Positions 63,903-64,000 of a stretch of DNA of 64,000 nt are shown here, piece by piece. Within the stretch, counting starts at the first letter, position 1. Each line of letters begins with the position of its first letter. The stretch is from CAKAHY01 sp963522175 (GTDB lineage Bacteria > Bacillota > Clostridia > Lachnospirales > Lachnospiraceae), in NCBI GenBank assembly GCA_963522175.1, contig CAUQXC010000002.1, forward strand, positions 317,715 through 381,714, in the 5' to 3' direction. Made by a program: the position numbers and the translations under genes. The notes beneath the pieces are model-generated. The model was given only the letters and a program-made list of their open reading frames with translations, had not been told where the DNA came from and did not search any database.

Positions 63903-64000
63903 TTAGAAGTTGATGTTGTTAAACATGTTTCTGATCTTTCCGCCGAGTGCTGTAATAGCCGCAACGCAAACCACTGCTATAAGAGCGATGATAAGAGCGT
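63903..64000 (-). CDS. flp: Flp-type major prepilin, third copy, partial (N-terminus beyond right edge)
   Basis: The last 31 codons and stop are in the window. Same hydrophobic helix; differs from the other two by Asn for Asp near the end (GKIRNMFNNINF). More flp copies or a prepilin peptidase may follow. Confidence 0.9.
   Translation of the reverse strand, partial: ALIIALIAVVCVAAITALGGKIRNMFNNINF

Noticed and set aside
63437..64000. CRISPR-like repeat array
   Set aside because: The repeats are coding (flp genes) with ribosome-binding sites, not short repeats with unique spacers.

Overview
The window is a stretch of a low-GC Firmicute chromosome, most likely a clostridial anaerobe of the Lachnospiraceae type. 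The reasons are Gram-positive ribosome-binding sites, lipobox lipoproteins, a glnA-ANTAR antiterminator pair, Rex, a PrkC/PP2C pair with PASTA domains, and a def-fmt-yugP-rsmB-rlmN-prpC-prkC-rsgA-rpe-thiN cluster typical of Clostridia. The genus is not resolved. Almost every gene is on the minus strand; only a DedA-like/small multidrug export gene (41825) and an RluD-type pseudouridine synthase (48896) are on plus. No rRNA, tRNA, insertion sequence, prophage or CRISPR array was seen, and no stretch over 300 bases lacks a gene.

Region 1 (1-16139, read right to left) holds housekeeping genes. A lipoprotein, an ABC ATPase / CARDB-like / FtsX-like permease trio and trigger factor are followed by the proteolysis and stress block clpP-clpX-lon-engB-rarA. 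A DUF4367-like lipoprotein, glnA with its ANTAR regulator, dapF and the start of a DUF2752 gene follow. The glnA leader carries an intrinsic terminator and a competing pairing element.

Region 2 (16201-41662) is a long co-oriented series. It starts with a TrpXYZ-like ABC uptake system and continues with a cytidylate-kinase-like protein, an NlpC/P60 hydrolase with four SH3 domains, citrate synthase, a CAP-domain secreted protein, ftsK, murE, murF, priA, def, fmt, yugP, rsmB, rlmN, prpC, prkC, rsgA, rpe and thiN. An ECF S-component closes it. The theme is peptidoglycan synthesis, chromosome segregation, translation start and rRNA modification, and Ser/Thr kinase signalling.

Region 3 (41687-49820) has a divergent promoter region with a tandem 11-bp repeat, then yebC, a MATE exporter, a CNNM/CBS protein, nnrD, acpS and rex. 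A DUF4300 lipoprotein and the rluD-like gene follow, ended by a perfect bidirectional terminator.

Region 4 (49843-64000) is the accessory part: a type IVc (Tad/Flp) pilus operon. Read right to left it has at least three tandem flp prepilin genes, cpaB, tadZ, tadA, tadB, tadC, a DUF192 gene, a DivIVA-like coiled-coil protein with five 21-residue repeats, two TadE-type pseudopilins, a short TadG-like protein, an orphan solute-binding-type protein, and a 926-residue secreted protein with a von Willebrand A domain and three Spy0128/FctA-type pilin domains. The conserved Tad motor is thus joined to a distal module of five or six unusual proteins, the best candidate here for an undescribed system. 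My reading is that a truncated TadG supplies the membrane anchor while a separate VWA/isopeptide-domain protein supplies the adhesin, with the binding protein and coiled-coil protein in unknown supporting roles. The prepilin peptidase is not in the window and may lie just beyond the right edge.
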